A stretch of DNA of 64,000 nt. Origin: Lamellibrachia columna. Its lineage: Eukaryota > Annelida > Polychaeta > Sabellida > Siboglinidae. The translations under genes and the position numbers were made by a program. The notes beneath the pieces are model-generated. The model was not told the origin of the DNA. It did no database searches and saw only the letters and a list, made by a program, of their open reading frames with translations. Of the stretch, positions 1 to 11,489 are shown one piece after another. The first letter of the stretch is position 1. Each line of letters starts with the position of its first letter. The DNA lies in NCBI GenBank assembly GCA_963662155.1, contig OY759261.1, positions 5,318,227-5,382,226 on the forward strand, read 5' to 3'.

Positions 1-3000
1 CTTGGGTTAGGACAAATAAGTACTAACATTACAGTTAGTCTTCAACTATCCAGACTTTAGAACTGAGAGCTTGGGTTAGGACAAATAAGTACTAACATTA
101 CAGTTAGTCTTCAACTATCCAGACTTCAGAACTGAGAGCTTGGGTTAGGACAAATAAGTACTAACATTACAGTTAGTCTTCAACTATCCAGGCTTTAGGA
201 CTGAGAGCTTGGGTAAGGACAAATAAGTACTAACATTACAGTTAGTCTTCAACTATCCAGACTTTAGAACTGAGAGCTTGGGTTAGGACAAATAAGCAGT
301 AACATTACAGTTAGTCTTCAACTATCCAGACTTTAGAACTGAGAGCTTGGGTAAGGACAAATAAGTACTAACATTACAGTTTGTCTTCAACTATCCAGAC
401 TTTAGAACTGAGAGCTTGGGTTAGGACAAATAAGCAGTAACATTACAGTTAGTCTTCAACTATCCAGACTTTAGAACTGAGAGCTTGGGTAAGGACAAAT
501 AAGTACTAACATTACAGTTAGTCTTCAACTATCCAGACTTTAGAACTGAGAGCTTGGGTTAGGACAAATAAGCAGTAACATTACAGTTAGTCTTCAACTA
601 TCCAGACTTTAGAACTGAGAGCTTGGGTAAGGACAAATAAGTACTAACATTACAGTTAGTCTTCAACTATCCAGACTTTAGAACTGAGAGCTTGGGTTAG
701 GACAAATAAGCAGTAACATTACAGTTAGTCTTCAACTATCCAGGCTTTAGAACTGAGAGCTTGGGTAAGGACAAATAAGTACTAACATTACAGTTAGTCT
801 TCAACTATCCAGACTTTAGAACTGAGAGCTTGGGTTAGGACAAATAAGTACTAACATTACAGTTAGTCTTCAACTAGCCAGACTTTAGAACTGAGACTTT
901 GGATTAGGACAAATAAGCAGTAACATTACAGTTAGTCTTCAACTATCCAGACTTTAGAACTGAGAGCTTGGGTTAGGACAAATAAGCACTAACATTACAG
1001 TTAGTCTTCAACTATCCAGACTTTAAAACTGAGAGCTTGGGTAAGGACAAATAAGTACTAACATTACAGTTAGTCTTCAACTATCCAGACTTTAGAACTG
1101 AGAGCTTGAGTAAGGACAAATAAGTACTAACATTACAGTTAGTCTTCAACTATCCAGACTTTAGAACTGAGAGCTTGGGTTAGGACAAATAAGCAGTAAC
1201 ATTACAGTTAGTCTTCAACTATCCAGACTTTAGAACTGAGAGCTTGGGTTAGGACAAATAAGCACTAACATTACAGTTAGTCTTCAACTATCCAGACTTT
1301 AGAACTGAGAACTTGGGTTAGGACAAATAAGCACTAACATTACAGTTAGTCTTCAACTATCTAGACTTTAGAACTGAGAGCTTGGGTAAGGACAAATAAA
1401 TACTAACATTACAGTTAGTCTTCAACTATCCAGACTTTAGAACTGAGAGCTTGGGTTAGGACAAATAAGTACTAACATTACAGTTAGTCTTCAACTATCC
1501 AGACTTTAGAACTGAGAGCTTGGGTTAGGACAAATAAGTACTAACATTACAGTTAGTCTTCAACTATCCAGACTTCAGAACTGAGAGCTTGGGTTAGGAC
1601 AAATAAGTACTAACATTACAGTTAGTCTTCAACTATCCAGGCTTTAGGACTGAGAGCTTGGGTAAGGACAAATAAGTACTAACATTACAGTTAGTCTTCA
1701 ACTATCCAGACTTTAGAACTGAGAGCTTGGGTTAGGACAAATAAGCAGTAACATTACAGTTAGTCTTCAACTATCCAGACTTTAGAACTGAGAGCTTGGG
1801 TAAGGACAAATAAGTACTAACATTACAGTTTGTCTTCAACTATCCAGACTTTAGAACTGAGAGCTTGGGTTAGGACAAATAAGCAGTAACATTACAGTTA
1901 GTCTTCAACTATCCAGACTTTAGAACTGAGAGCTTGGGTAAGGACAAATAAGTACTAACATTACAGTTAGTCTTCAACTATCCAGACTTTAGAACTGAGA
2001 GCTTGGGTTAGGACAAATAAGCAGTAACATTACAGTTAGTCTTCAACTATCCAGACTTTAGAACTGAGAGCTTGGGTAAGGACAAATAAGTACTAACATT
2101 ACAGTTAGTCTTCAACTATCCAGACTTTAGAACTGAGAGCTTGGGTTAGGACAAATAAGCAGTAACATTACAGTTAGTCTTCAACTATCCAGGCTTTAGA
2201 ACTGAGAGCTTGGGTAAGGACAAATAAGTACTAACATTACAGTTAGTCTTCAACTATCCAGACTTTAGAACTGAGAGCTTGGGTTAGGACAAATAAGTAC
2301 TAACATTACAGTTAGTCTTCAACTAGCCAGACTTTAGAACTGAGACTTTGGATTAGGACAAATAAGCAGTAACATTACAGTTAGTCTTCAACTATCCAGA
2401 CTTTAGAACTGAGAGCTTGGGTTAGGACAAATAAGCACTAACATTACAGTTAGTCTTCAACTATCCAGACTTTAAAACTGAGAGCTTGGGTAAGGACAAA
2501 TAAGTACTAACATTACAGTTAGTCTTCAACTATCCAGACTTTAGAACTGAGAGCTTGGGTTAGGACAAATAAGTACTAACATTACAGTTAGTCTTCAACT
2601 AGCCAGACTTTAGAACTGAGACTTTGGATTAGGACAAATAAGCAGTAACATTACAGTTAGTCTTCAACTATCCAGACTTTAGAACTGAGAGCTTGGGTTA
2701 GGACAAATAAGTACTAACATTACAGTTAGTCTTCAACTATCCAGACTTTAGAACTGAGAGCTTGGGTTAGGACAAATAAGCAGTAACATTACAGTTAGTC
2801 TTCAACTATCCAGACTTTAGAACTGAGAGCTTGGGTTAGGACAAATAAGCACTAACATTACAGTTAGTCTTCAACTATCCAGACTTTAGAACTGAGAACT
2901 TGGGTTAGGACAAATAAGCACTAACATTACAGTTAGTCTTCAACTATCTAGACTTTAGAACTGAGAGCTTGGGTAAGGACAAATAAATACTAACATTACA

Positions 3001-4960
3001 GTTAGTCTTCAACTATCCAGACTTTAGAACTGAGAGCTTGGGTTAGGACAAATAAGTACTAACATTACAGTTAGTCTTCAACTATCCAGACTTTAGAACT
3101 GAGAGCTTGGGTTAGGACAAATAAGTACTAACATTACAGTTAGTCTTCAACTATCCAGACTTCAGAACTGAGAGCTTGGGTTAGGACAAATAAGTACTAA
3201 CATTACAGTTAGTCTTCAACTATCCAGGCTTTAGGACTGAGAGCTTGGGTAAGGACAAATAAGTACTAACATTACAGTTAGTCTTCAACTATCCAGACTT
3301 TAGAACTGAGAGCTTGGGTTAGGACAAATAAGCAGTAACATTACAGTTAGTCTTCAACTATCCAGACTTTAGAACTGAGAGCTTGGGTAAGGACAAATAA
3401 GTACTAACATTACAGTTTGTCTTCAACTATCCAGACTTTAGAACTGAGAGCTTGGGTTAGGACAAATAAGCAGTAACATTACAGTTAGTCTTCAACTATC
3501 CAGACTTTAGAACTGAGAGCTTGGGTAAGGACAAATAAGTACTAACATTACAGTTAGTCTTCAACTATCCAGACTTTAGAACTGAGAGCTTGGGTAAGGA
3601 CAAATAAGTACTAACATTACAGTTAGTCTTCAACTATCCAGACTTTAGAACTGAGAGCTTGGGTTAGGACAAATAAGCAGTAACATTACAGTTAGTCTTC
3701 AACTATCCAGGCTTTAGAACTGAGAGCTTGGGTAAGGACAAATAAGTACTAACATTACAGTTAGTCTTCAACTATCCAGACTTTAGAACTGAGAGCTTGG
3801 GTTAGGACAAATAAGTACTAACATTACAGTTAGTCTTCAACTAGCCAGACTTTAGAACTGAGACTTTGGATTAGGACAAATAAGCAGTAACATTACAGTT
3901 AGTCTTCAACTATCCAGACTTTAGAACTGAGAGCTTAGGTTAGGACAAATAAGTACTAACATTACAGTTAGTCTTCAACTATCCAGACTTTAGAACTGAG
4001 AGCTTGGGTTAGGACAAATAAGCACTAACATTACAGTTAGTCTTCAACTATCCAGACTTTAAAACTGAGAGCTTGGGTAAGGACAAATAAGTACTAACAT
4101 TACAGTTAGTCTTCAACTATCCAGACTTTAGAACTGAGAGCTTGGGTTAGGACAAATAAGTACTAACATTACAGTTAGTCTTCAACTAGCCAGACTTTAG
4201 AACTGAGACTTTGGATTAGGACAAATAAGCAGTAACATTACAGTTAGTCTTCAACTATCCAGACTTTAGAACTGAGAGCTTGGGTTAAGACAAATAAGTA
4301 CTAACATTACAGTTAGTCTTCAACTATCCAGACTTTAGAACTGAGAGCTTGGGTTAGGACAAATAAGCACTAACATTACAGTTAGTCTTCAACTATCCAG
4401 ACTTTAAAACTGAGAGCTTGGGTAAGGACAAATAAGTACTAACATTACAGTTAGTCTTCAACTATCCAAACTTTAGAACTGAGAGCTTGGGTTAGGACAA
4501 ATAAGCACTAACATTACAGTTAGTCTTCAACTATCCGGACTTTAAAACTGAGAGCTTGGGTTAGGACAAATAAGTACTAACATTACAGTTAGTCTTCAAC
4601 TATCCAGACTTTAGAACTGAGAGCTTGGGTTAGGACAAATAAGTACTAACATTACAGTTAGTCTTCAACTATCCAGACTTTAGAACTGAGAGCTTGGGTA
4701 AGGACAAATAAGCAGTAACATTACAGTTAGTCTTCAACTATCCAGACTTTAGAACTGAGAGCTTGGGTTAGGACAAATAAGCACTAACATTACAGTTAGT
4801 CTTCAACTATCCAGACTTTAGAACTGAGAGCTTGGGTTAGGACAAATAAGTACTAACATTACAGTTAGTCTTCAACTATCCAGACTTTAGAACTGAGAGC
4901 TTGGGTTAGGACAAATAAGCACTAACATTACAGTTAGTCTTCAACTATCTAGACTTTAGG
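1..4960. repeat. 69-bp satellite-like array (about 72 copies), open at left edge
   Basis: Perfectly phased 69-bp unit. The core starts CTTGGGTTAGGACAAATAAG and ends with TTTAGAACTGAGAG. Marker variants recur: GTACTAAC or GCAGTAAC, GGTTAGG or GGTAAGG, TTCAGAACTG, and CTAGCCAG followed by ACTTTGGATTAGG. They show a higher-order pattern (see findings). It lies in the intron after exon 9. Confidence 0.98.
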
Positions 4961-5216
4961 TCAATTACATTGTCACTAGAATTGAAACGCCAATTCCAAT
5001 TCCAGAATTGTAATTGGTGCTTTATTTAAAAAAATAATTGGAATTGGTGAAAATGTATTTGGCATTTTCGTTTTTCACTTACTTTTTCAATTACATCATG
5101 TAACTTTTAAATCATCAGTAATCAATAAAATATAATTTTTTTGCATGTCATATTTTTTATATTATATGTTTGCCATTATGTGCCATAATATGCAGAAATT
5201 AAATAAAGCTGCCCTA
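4961..5216. other. AT-rich spacer with AATTCC/GGAATT arms, left flank of the 51-bp array
   Basis: Begins GGTCAATTACATTG and holds short alternating AATTCC and GGAATTGG motifs, then simple AT-rich sequence. No exon seen. Together with 11196-11295 it brackets the array in inverted orientation. Confidence 0.7.
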
Positions 5217-8200
5217 AACAGATGTTACTTTTGGCGTTGAGTCTGCTGTGATTGGTCACACTCTCTTCACAGCTGTTACTTTTGGCGTTGAGTCTGCTGT
5301 GGTTGGTCACACTCTCTTCACAGCTGTTACTTTTGGCGTTGAGTGTGCTGTGATTGGTCACACTCTCTTCACAGATGTTACTTTTGGCGTTGAGTCTGCT
5401 ATGGTTGGTCACACTCTCTTCACAGCTGTTACTTTTGGCGTTGAGTCTGCTATGGTTGGTCACACTCTCTTCACAGCTGTTACTTTTGGCGTTGAGTCTG
5501 CTGTGGTTGGTCACACTCTCTTCACAGATGTTACTTTTGGCGTTGAGTCTGCTGTGATTGGTCACACTCTCTTCACAGCTGTTACTTTTGGCGTTGAGTC
5601 TGCTGTGATTGGTCACACTCTCTTCCCAGCTGTTACTTTTGGCGTTGAGTCTGCTGTGATTGGTCACACTCTCTTCACAGATGTTACTTTTGGCGTTGAG
5701 TCTGCTGTGATTGGTCACACTCTCTTCACAGATGTTACTTTTGGCATTGAGTCTGCTGTGATTGGTCACACTCTCTTCACAGTTGTTACTTTTGGCGTTG
5801 AGTCTGCTGTGTTTGGTCACACTCTCTTCACAGCTGTTACTTTTGGCGTTGAGTCTGCTATGGTTGGTCACACTCTCTTCACAGCTGTTACTTTTGGCGT
5901 TGAGTCTGCTGTGATTGGTCACACTCTCTTCACAGATGTTACTTTTGGCGTTGAGTCTGCTGTGATTGGTCACACTCTCTTCACAGCTGTTACTTTTGGC
6001 GTTGAGTCTGCTGTGATTGGTCACACTCTCTTCACAGCTGTTACTTTTGGCGTTGAGTCTGCTGTGATTGGTCACACTCTCTTCACAGTTGTTACTTTTG
6101 GCGTTGAGTCTGCTATGATTGGTCACACTCTCTTCACAGCTGTTACTTTTGGCGTTGAGTCTGCTATGGTTGGTCACACTCTCTTCACAGCTGTTACTTT
6201 TGGCGTTGAGTCTGCTGTGTTTGGTCACACTCTCTTCACAGCTGTTACTTTTGGCGTTGAGTCTGCTATGGTTGGTCACACTCTCTTCACAGCTGTTACT
6301 TTTGGCATTGAGTCTGCTGTGATTGGTCACACTCTCTTCACAGATGTTACTTTTGGCGTTGAGTCTGCTGTGATTGGTCACTCTCTTCACAGTTGTTACT
6401 TTTGGCGTTGAGTCTGCTGTGTTTGGTCACACTCTCTTCACAGCTGTTACTTTTGGCGTTGAGTCTGCTATGGTTGGTCACACTCTCTTCACAGCTGTTA
6501 CTTTTGGCGTTGAGTCTGCTGTGATTGGTCACACTCTCTTCACAGATGTTACTTTTGGCGTTGAGTCTGCTGTGATTGGTCACACTCTCTTCACAGCTGT
6601 TACTTTTGGCGTTGAGTCTGCTGTGGTTGGTCACACTCTCTTCACAGATGTTACTTTTGGCGTTGAGTCTGCTATGATTGGTCACACTCTCTTCACAGCT
6701 GTTACTTTTGGCGTTGAGTCTGCTGTGTTTGGTCACACTCTCTTCACAGATGTTACTTTTGGCGTTGAGTCTGTTGTGATTGGTCACACTCTCTTCACAG
6801 CTGTTACTTTTGGCGTTGAGTCTGCTGTGATTGGTCACACTCTCTTCACAGATGTTACTTTTGGCGTTGAGTCTGCTGTGATTGGTCACACTCTCTTTAC
6901 AGTTGTTACTTTTGGCGTTGAGTCTGCTGTGTTTGGTCACACTCTCTTCACAGCTGTTACTTTTGGCGTTGAGTCTGCTATGTTTGGTCACACTCTCTTC
7001 ACAGCTGTTACTTTTGGCGTTGAGTCTGCGGTGATTGGTCACACTCTCTTCACAGATGTTACTTTTGGCGTTGAGTCTGCTGTGATTGGTCACACTCTCT
7101 TCACAGCTGTTACTTTTGGCGTTGAGTCTGCTGTGATTGGTCACACTCTCTTCACAGCTGTTACTTTTGGCGTTGAGTCTGCTGTGATTGGTCACACTCT
7201 CTTCACAGCTGTTACTTTTGGCGTTGAGTCTGCTATGATTGGTCACACTCTCTTCACAGCTGTTACTTTTGGCGTTGAGTCTGCTGTGATTGGTCACACT
7301 CTCTTCACAGATGTTACTTTTGGCGTTGAGTCTGCTGTGATTGGTCACACTCTCTTCACAGATGTTACTTTTGGCGTTGAGTCTGCTGTGATTGGTCACA
7401 CTCTCTTCACAGATGTTACTTTTGGCGTTGAGTCTGCTGTGATTGGTCACACTCTCTTCACAGATGTTACTTTTGGCGTTGAGTCTGCTGTGGTTGGTCA
7501 CACTCTCTTCACAGATGTTACTTTTGGCGTTGAGTCTGCTGTGGTTGGTCACACTCTCTTCACAGCTGTTACTTTTGGCATTGAGTCTGCTGTGGTTGGT
7601 CACACTCTCTTCACAGCTGTTACTTTTGGCGTTGAGTCTGCTATGGTTGGTCACACTCTCTTCCCAGCTGTTACTTTTGGCGTTGAGTCTGCTGTGATTG
7701 GTCACACTCTCCTCACAGCTGTTACTTTTGGCGTTGAGTCTGCTGTGATTGGTCACACTCTCTTCACAGCTGTTACTTTTGGCGTTGAGTCTGCTGTGAT
7801 TGGTCACACTCTCTTCACAGATGTTACTTTTGGCGTTGAGTCTGCTGTGATTGGTCACACTCTCTTCACAGCTGTTACTTTTGGCGTTGAGTCTGCTGTG
7901 GTTGGTCACACTCTCTTCACATATGTTACTTTTGGCGTTGAGTCTGCTGTGATTGGTCACACTCTCTTCACAAATGTTACTTTTGGCGTTGAGTCTGCTG
8001 TGGTTGGTCACACTCTCTTCACAGCTGTTACTTTTGGCGTTGAGTCTGCTGTGATTGGTCACACTCTCTTCACAGATGTTACTTTTGGCGTTGAGTCTGC
8101 TGTGGTTGGTCACACTCTCTTCACAGCTGTTACTTTTGGCGTTGAGTCTGCTGTGGTTGGTCACACTCTCTTCACAGATGTTACTTTTGGCGTTGAGTCT

Positions 8201-11195
8201 GCTGTGGTTGGTCACACTCTCTTCACAGCTGTTACTTTTGGCGTTGAGTCTGCTGTGGTTGGTCACACTCTCTTCACAGATGTTACTTTTGGCGTTGAGT
8301 CTGCTGTGATTGGTAACACTCTCTTCACAGATGTTACTTTTGGCGTTGAGTCTGCTGTGGTTAGTCACACTCTCTTCACAGCTGTTACTTTTGGCGTTGA
8401 GTCTGCTGTGATTGGTCACACTCTCTTCACAGATGTTACTTTTGGCGTTGAGTCTGCTATGATTGGTCACACTCTCTTCACAGCTGTTACTTTTGGCGTT
8501 GAGTCTGCTATGGTTGGTCACACTCTCTTCAGAGATGTTACTTTTGGCGTTGAGTCTGCTATGGTTGGTCACACTCTCTTCACAGATGTTACTTTTGGCG
8601 TTGAGTCTGCTATGGTTGGTCACACTCTCTTCACAGCTGTTACTTTTGGCGTTGAGTCTGCTGTGGTTGGTCACACTCTCTTCACAGATGTTACTTTTGG
8701 CGTTGAGTCTGCTATGATTGGTCACACTCTCTTCACAGCTGTTACTTTTGGCGTTGAGTCTGCTATGATTGGTCACACTCTCTTCACAGCTGTTACTTTT
8801 GGCGTTGAGTCTGCTATGATTGGTCAGCCTCTCTTCACAGCTGTTACTTTTGGCGTTGAGTCTGCTATGATTGGTCACACTCTCTTCACAGCTGTTACTT
8901 TTGGCGTTGAGTCTGCTATGGTTGGTCACACTCTCTTCACAGTTGTTACTTTTGGCGTTGAGTCTGCTATGATTGGTCACACTCTCTTCACAGATGTTAC
9001 TTTTGGCGTTGAGTCTGCTATGGTTGGTCACACTCTCTTCACAGATGTTACTTTTGGCGTTGAGTCTGCTATGATTGGTCACCCTCTCTTCACAGCTGTT
9101 ACTTTTGGCGTTGAGTCTGCTATGATTGGTCACACTCTCTTCACAGCTGTTACTTTTGGCGTTGAGTCTGCTATGATTGGTCACCCTCTCTTCACAGCTG
9201 TTACTTTTGGCGTTGAGTCTGCTATGGTTGGTCACACTCTCTTCACAGTTGTTACTTTTGGCGTTGAGTCTGCTATGATTGGTCACACTCTCTTCACAGA
9301 TGTTACTTTTGGCGTTGAGTCTGCTATGGTCGGTCACACTCTCTTCACAGATGTTACTTTTGGCGTTGAGTCTGCTATGATTGGTCACCCTCTCTTCACA
9401 GCTGTTACTTTTGGCGTTGAGTCTGCTATGATTGGTCACACTCTCTTCACAGCTGTTACTTTTGGCGTTGAGTCTGCTATGATTGGTCACCCTCTCTTCA
9501 CAGCTGTTACTTTTGGCATTGAGTCTGCTATGGTTGGTCACACTCTCTTCACAGTTGTTACTTTTGGCGTTGAGTCTGCTATGATTGGTCACACTCTCTT
9601 CACAGATGTTACTTTTGGCGTTGAGTCTGCTATGGTTGGTCACACTCTCTTCACAGATGTTACTTTTGGCGTTGTGTCTGCTGTGGTTGGTCACACTCTC
9701 TTCACAGCTGTTACTTTTGGCGTTGAGTCTGCTGTGGTTGGTCACACTCTCTTCACAGATGTTACTTTTGGCGTTGAGTCTGCTGTGTTTGGTCACACTC
9801 TCTTCACAGCTGTTACTTTTGGCGTTGAGTCTGCTATGATTGGTCACACTCTCTTCACAGCTGTTACTTTTGGCGTTGAGTCTGCTATGATTGGTCACAC
9901 TCTCTTCACAGCTGTTACTTTTGGCGTTGAGTCTGCTATGATTGGTCACACTCTCTTCACAGCTGTTACTTTTGGCGTTGAGTCTGCTATGATTGGTCAC
10001 ACTCTCTTCACAGCTGTTACTTTTGGCGTTGAGTCTGCTATGGTTGGTCACACTCTCTTCACAGTTGTTACTTTTGGCGTTGAGTCTGCTGTGTTTGGTC
10101 ACACTCTCTTCACAGATGTTACTTTTGGCGTTGAGTCTGCTGTGTTTGGTCACACTCTCTTCACAGTTGTTACTTTTGGCGTTGAGTCTGCTGTGTTTGG
10201 TCACACTCTCTTCACAGCTGTTACTTTTGGCGTTGAGTCTGCTGTGTTTGGTCACACTCTCTTCACAGCTGTTACTTTTGGCGTTGAGTCTGCTGTGATT
10301 GGTCACACTCTCTTCACAGCTGTTACTTTTGGCGTTGAGTCTGCTGTGATTGGTCACACTCTCTTCACAGCTGTTACTTTTGGCGTTGAGTCTGCTATGG
10401 TTGGTCACACTCTCTTCACAGATGTTACTTTTGGCGTTGAGTCTGCTATGTTTGGTCACACTCTCTTCACAGCTGTTACTTTTGGCGTTGAGTCTGCTAT
10501 GATTGGTCACACTCTCTTCACAGCTGTTACTTTTGGCGTTGAGTCTGCTATGATTGGTCACACTCTCTTCACAGCTGTTACTTTTGGCGTTGAGTCTGCT
10601 ATGGTTGGTCACACTCTCTTCACAGCTGTTACTTTTGGCGTTGAGTCTGCTATGGTTGGTCACACTCTCTTCACAGCTGTTACTTTTGGCGTTGAGTCTG
10701 CTATAGTTGGTCACACTCTCTTCACAGCTGTTATTTTTGGCGTTGAGTCTGCTATGGTTGGTCACACTCTCTTCACAGTTGTTACTTTTGGCGTTGAGTC
10801 TGCTGTGTTTGGTCACACTCTCTTCACAGATGTTACTTTTGGCGTTGAGTCTGCTGTGTTTGGTCACACTCTCTTCACAGTTGTTACTTTTGGCGTTGAG
10901 TCTGCTGTGTTTGGTCACACTCTCTTCACAGCTGTTACTTTTGGCGTTGAGTCTGCTGTGTTTGGTCACACTCTCTTCCCAGCTGTTACTTTTGGCGTTG
11001 AGTCTGCTATGGTTGGTCACACTCTCTTCACAGATGTTACTTTTGGCGTTGAGTCTGCTATGTTTGGTCACACTCTCTTCACAGCTGTTACTTTTGGCGT
11101 TGAGTCTGCTGTGTTTGGTCACACTCTCTTCACAGCTGTTACTTTTGGCGTTGAGTCTGCTATGGTTGGTCACACTCTCTTCACAGCTGTTATTT
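5217..11195. repeat. 51-bp array (about 117 copies) with stop-free frames on both strands
   Basis: The unit contains GTTACTTTTGGCGTTGAGTC, TGCTGTGATTGGTCACACTC and TCTTCACAG. Because 51 is a multiple of 3 and the unit lacks stops in several frames, frames of about 1,600 codons open on both strands (17-residue repeats such as VTNHSRLNAKSNSCEES on minus). The units vary at a few fixed positions (GTG/ATG, ATT/GTT/TTT, GCT/GAT/GTT), which looks like neutral shuffling. One unit near 6378 is 2 bp short and shifts the frame. It is intronic to the EPB41L5-like gene and I do not consider it a protein. Confidence 0.97.
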
Positions 11196-11400
11196 TGATA
11201 TGGAATTGATAATTGGAATTGACATTTTTTAATCAGAATTTGTATTTTTGAGGTGGAATTTCAATGCGTAATTGGAATTAATATCATGTAATTAACCCAG
11301 TCTGCTACCATCAAATGATTGGCTGACCAAATAATTTAATGAGCCAATAAATGGACAGATGTCGAACGAACGAATGACATTGATTGTGTCAACAATGACA
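11196..11400. other. AT-rich right flank of the 51-bp array
   Basis: Repeated GGAATT motifs. The outer end reads, on the minus strand, GGTTAATTACATGAT, close to the left flank's GGTCAATTACATTGT. Intronic, no coding signal. Confidence 0.6.
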
Positions 11401-11419
11401 GATGTCCTCCAAACATTAC

Positions 11420-11489
11420 CTGTTCGTCATCTTCCACGACACAAAGAGTCAGTTTCTTCTTCTTGAAATCCAACTTTGTGATTTTTGGC
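11420..11489 (-). CDS. EPB41L5: EPB41L5-like exon 9 (residues 260-283), last exon in the window
   Basis: 70 nt. Acceptor tgcttcttcag, donor gtaatg (11419-11414), phase 0 out. Encodes [20 protein letters not shown] then DDEQ, the F3 strand pair. The next family segment (EHTFVFRL...KACKHLWKCAVEHH) was looked for between here and position 1 and not seen, so exon 10 lies beyond the left edge behind at least 11.4 kb of mostly repeat-filled intron. Confidence 0.94.

Noticed and set aside
1..4960. CRISPR array
   Set aside because: Direct repeats with no unique spacers, intron context, eukaryotic genome. The same applies to every other array here.
4961..5216. Possible location of EPB41L5 exon 10
   Set aside because: No acceptor followed by the expected F3 segment (FVFRL...KHLWKCAVEHH) was found here or elsewhere between 1 and 11413.
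5176..11209. Open frames of about 1,600 codons on both strands over the 51-bp array
   Set aside because: The unit is 17 stop-free codons. Frames open simultaneously on both strands, unit variation is not biased to synonymous sites, a 2-bp deletion breaks it, and it lies in an intron. Not a repeat protein gene.
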